Source of the DNA: JASFQI01 sp050115555
GTDB lineage: Bacteria; Desulfobacterota; DSM-4660; Desulfatiglandales; HGW-15
Assembly (NCBI GenBank): GCA_050115555.1
Contig: JASFQI010000234.1
Location: forward strand, 1-7,731
DNA length: 7,731 nt
Direction of reading: 5' to 3'
Positions 5,652 through 7,731 of the stretch are shown piece after piece; position 1 is the first letter of the stretch, and each line of letters starts with the position of its first letter. Both the position numbers and the translations under genes were made by a program. The notes under the pieces were generated by a model, which worked only from the letters and a program-made list of their open reading frames with translations, was not told the origin of the DNA and searched no databases.

Positions 5652-7622
5652 CTAATCCACGAACACGTCCGGTTCACTCGTCTGTTCCAGGTAGCCCAGG
5701 GGCAGCTCCAGGGTGAAGGTGGTCCCGCCCTCCGGCGGGGAGTGAAACGAGATGTCCCCCCCGTGGAGCTCGATGATCTTCTTGGAGATGCTGAGCCCCA
5801 GGCCCGTTCCCCTGCCCACGGGCTTGGTCGTGAAGAAGATTTCAAAGACCTTGTCCCGCAGCTCCTCCGGAATGCCCGGGCCGGTATCCGACACCGTGAT
5901 CAGGAAGCGCTCCCTTTCCGGAAGATACCGTGCCCTGACCTCCAGGGACCCTTTCCCGTCCATGGCGTCCGCCGCATTGATGAAGAGGTTGGTGAAGACC
6001 TGCTGAAGCTGCCCCAGGTCCCCGGCCATTCGAGGGAGGTCCGGCTCGATGTCCACGCGGACCGTGATGTCCTGGAACAGGGCCTGCTCTACGAGGAGGT
6101 TCAGGGACTTTCGGACCAGGTCTTCGAGATCGATGGTGGATACCTTGCCCACGGATTGCCGGCTGAACTCCAGGAGTTCGGACACGATGTTCTTGCATCG
6201 CAGGGTCTGGTCGATGATTTCTTGTATATCTTCCAGATCCTGCTTCTGATCGATCAGGCTCTCCCTCAAGATTTCAGCGTACATGAGGATTCCGGCAAGG
6301 GGGTTGTTGATCTCGTGGGCCACACCCGCGGCCATGCGGCCCACCGAGGCCACTTTCTCGGATTGGACGAGCTGGAGGTGGGTGTCCTCCAGTTCCTTTC
6401 GCATCTCCAGGATCTCCCGCATGTCCCGGAACACCCCGACGCTTCCCACCTCCTTGTCGTCAATGGTGATGATGGCGGCCGAGAGCGTCACGGGGATCTC
6501 TTCCCCGTCCCGGGTCACGATCGTCATGCTCGTGGGGTTGAGCTTGCCCGGGGGACCGAACTCCTCGCTTCGCATTTTCCTCATGTTTTCCTTGGCGGTC
6601 TCCAAGTCGTAGAACGTGCTCAGGTGACCCCGGTTGATGATCTCCTCGGCCTTGTACCCGGTGAGGCGCTCCATTCCCTCGTTGAAGATCAGCACGTTGC
6701 CCTTGGTGTCCACCATGACGATCCCGTCCACCGTGCTCTCGATCACGTTTTGAAACAGGGTCTTGCTTCTCTCCACCTCCCGCTCCAGGCGCACGCGGGG
6801 GGTCACGTCGCGCGAGGCCTCGAGGATCTGAACGATCCGACCTTCCTCGTCATAGATAGGGGAGATCGTCACCACGTCGAACGTAGGCTCTCCCTGAGGG
6901 GACTCGTACTCGAGAAAGGTGCTCACAAACCCCTTTTCGCGGATCTCGTCGAGATGATCCTGAAGAAAGCAGTCCCTGCCGACTTGGTTGCAGGGCTTGT
7001 CCAGGCCGTAGCGGATCTCGTAACATGGCCGTCCAATGGCCTCCTCGTGGGTCAGGCCGTACTCCTTGATCAGGGTACGGTTCACCGCACTCACACTCAA
7101 GTCCATGTTCACCACCATGATGCGGTAGGGGAGGGAGTCCATGATAACCTGCATGTCCTTGCGGTTTTTCTCCTGAAACCGCTGTCGCTCCCTCTCCAGC
7201 TCCGTTCGCTCCATCTCCATCTGGATCAGGTCCCAGAGGAGGCGCACCGCGCGGTGGTCCATCAGGGAGATGCGCGAGGGCTTGGTCCGCTCGATCTCTT
7301 CGCGGACCGTATCCAGCCCGGTCATCTCGAGGATCAGGTTGACCTCCAGGTCGTAGATCTTGTGAAAGTCGGTGGTGGTAAAGAGGCCGAAGTCCTGGGC
7401 GAGGCAGAACCCGGGGGCCTGGGGGTCCCTGTCCGAGACCCCCACGATGTTCATGCGAAGCTGGGAGAGGTGTTCCGCATCCAGCAGTTCCAGGAGGCTC
7501 TTGCATGCCTCCCCTCCGCCCACAATGGCGACGTTCAGGGGGGCCTCGGAGCGTGGGTCGCGAAAGACGCCAAGGGGCTCCTGGCGTGAATTCGTCCGCG
7601 TGGGTGTGGAACCGGTGTTCAC
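5652..7622 (-). CDS. Soluble histidine kinase: Rossmann-like NAD(P)-type domain + PAS + PAS + HisKA/HATPase
   Basis: A 656-residue NtrB-style kinase with an unusual sensor half. Numbering from GTG 7622, residues 29-132 resemble a dinucleotide-binding Rossmann unit: NVAIVGGG (30-37) as the first strand and glycine loop, IVGVSDRDP (59-67) as the second strand ending in acidic Asp64, then the TTTDFHKIYDLEVNLILEMTG segment. A coiled-coil-like linker (134-157) leads to PAS1 (about 155-283) with Cys200, Cys211 and Cys218, then PAS2 (about 286-403). HisKA has His436 in VAHEINNP. The ATPase domain has NLFINAADAM (545-554), DTGPGI (579-584), FFTTKP (596-601) and GTGLGL (605-610). No membrane segment is seen, so the input is cytoplasmic. 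A TTG at 7628 is a possible alternative start, but GAGG sits 8 bases before the GTG. In this minus-strand operon it is followed by the receiver-kinase and the NtrC protein. Kinase identity is certain; ligand binding is inferred. Confidence 0.93.
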   Translation of the reverse strand: MNTGSTPTRTNSRQEPLGVFRDPRSEAPLNVAIVGGGEACKSLLELLDAEHLSQLRMNIVGVSDRDPQAPGFCLAQDFGLFTTTDFHKIYDLEVNLILEMTGLDTVREEIERTKPSRISLMDHRAVRLLWDLIQMEMERTELERERQRFQEKNRKDMQVIMDSLPYRIMVVNMDLSVSAVNRTLIKEYGLTHEEAIGRPCYEIRYGLDKPCNQVGRDCFLQDHLDEIREKGFVSTFLEYESPQGEPTFDVVTISPIYDEEGRIVQILEASRDVTPRVRLEREVERSKTLFQNVIESTVDGIVMVDTKGNVLIFNEGMERLTGYKAEEIINRGHLSTFYDLETAKENMRKMRSEEFGPPGKLNPTSMTIVTRDGEEIPVTLSAAIITIDDKEVGSVGVFRDMREILEMRKELEDTHLQLVQSEKVASVGRMAAGVAHEINNPLAGILMYAEILRESLIDQKQDLEDIQEIIDQTLRCKNIVSELLEFSRQSVGKVSTIDLEDLVRKSLNLLVEQALFQDITVRVDIEPDLPRMAGDLGQLQQVFTNLFINAADAMDGKGSLEVRARYLPERERFLITVSDTGPGIPEELRDKVFEIFFTTKPVGRGTGLGLSISKKIIELHGGDISFHSPPEGGTTFTLELPLGYLEQTSEPDVFVD

Positions 7623-7630
7623 GGCCAAAA

Positions 7631-7634
7631 CCTC
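7631..7634 (-). promoter_or_regulatory. Shine-Dalgarno GAGG deciding the first kinase start
   Basis: On the minus strand GAGG is followed by TTTTGGCC (8 bases) and then GTG 7622-7620. For the in-frame TTG at 7628 the spacer would be only 2 bases. The frame upstream is open to a TAG at 7712-7710 without an ATG, so one of these two rare start codons must be used; the spacing favours GTG. Confidence 0.5.
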
Positions 7635-7680
7635 GGCAATAGGGTGTGAGGATCCCGGGTCCGGCGGCTGTGCAGGGAGG

Positions 7681-7731
7681 TTACATTTCCACTTGGTCAG
7701 TCGCGTGCTCTAGGCGCCGGGCCACCTTGTT
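7681..7731 (-). CDS. C-terminal tail of an upstream gene (5' part outside the window)
   Basis: Reading the minus strand from the window edge, one frame is open for 16 codons and ends in TAA at 7683-7681, giving NKVARRLEHATDQVEM. The other two minus-strand frames hit stops within 11 codons. The charged, amphipathic-helix composition looks like a genuine C-terminus. The gene would end 58 bases before the first kinase, in the same direction, so it could be the first visible member of the signalling operon. The piece is too short for family assignment. Confidence 0.45.
   Translation of the reverse strand, partial: NKVARRLEHATDQVEM

Noticed and set aside
2648..7589. Three very long plus-strand open frames (2648-4081, 3777-5567, 5580-7589) antisense to the signalling operon
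   Set aside because: They are mirror frames created by high third-position GC in the minus-strand genes, which removes stops on the complementary strand. Their products are Val/Leu/Asp/His/Gly-rich with no motif, while the minus-strand products carry complete, ordered kinase and AAA+ motifs.

Overview
The window looks like chromosomal DNA of a GC-rich (roughly 60% over the signalling genes) bacterium, most probably a Desulfobacterota/deltaproteobacterial lineage. This rests on the pairing of soluble NtrB/NtrC-type multi-kinase modules with a small Cys-containing protein and lipoproteins. It is an inference from gene style; no taxonomic marker gene is present. No tRNA, rRNA, CRISPR, IS element or integrase is visible.

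Left part (1-2682), mostly plus strand: the tail of an unknown gene (2-124); a secreted polyhydroxybutyrate-depolymerase/LpqC-like serine esterase (316-1311); an AT-richer island holding a 59-residue minus-strand protein with a strong ribosome binding site, its own Rho-independent terminator (1402-1440) and a 26-bp dyad upstream (1700-1725); a roughly 330-base divergent intergenic region; and a lipoprotein of unknown function with one DxDxDG calcium-binding-like loop (1996-2682).

Right part (2683-7731), all minus strand, is a compact three-gene signalling operon read from right to left. First is a soluble histidine kinase with an N-terminal NAD(P)-type Rossmann-like domain followed by two PAS domains (5652-7622). 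Second is a receiver-PAS-histidine kinase (4062-5540). Third is an NtrC-type sigma-54 activator (2705-4069), whose start overlaps the preceding stop by 8 bp. A 16-codon gene tail (7681-7731) sits just upstream and may be part of the same transcript.

Working model (inference): none of the three proteins has a transmembrane segment, so the module should read a cytoplasmic signal. The Rossmann-like domain suggests a nucleotide or redox cue, and the first PAS carries three cysteines that could bind a metal or act as a thiol switch. Phosphate would pass from two kinases to two receivers (one on the second kinase, one on the NtrC protein), ending in sigma-54-dependent transcription. The target promoters are not identified; I found no clear TGGCAC-N5-TTGC site by eye in the intergenic regions.
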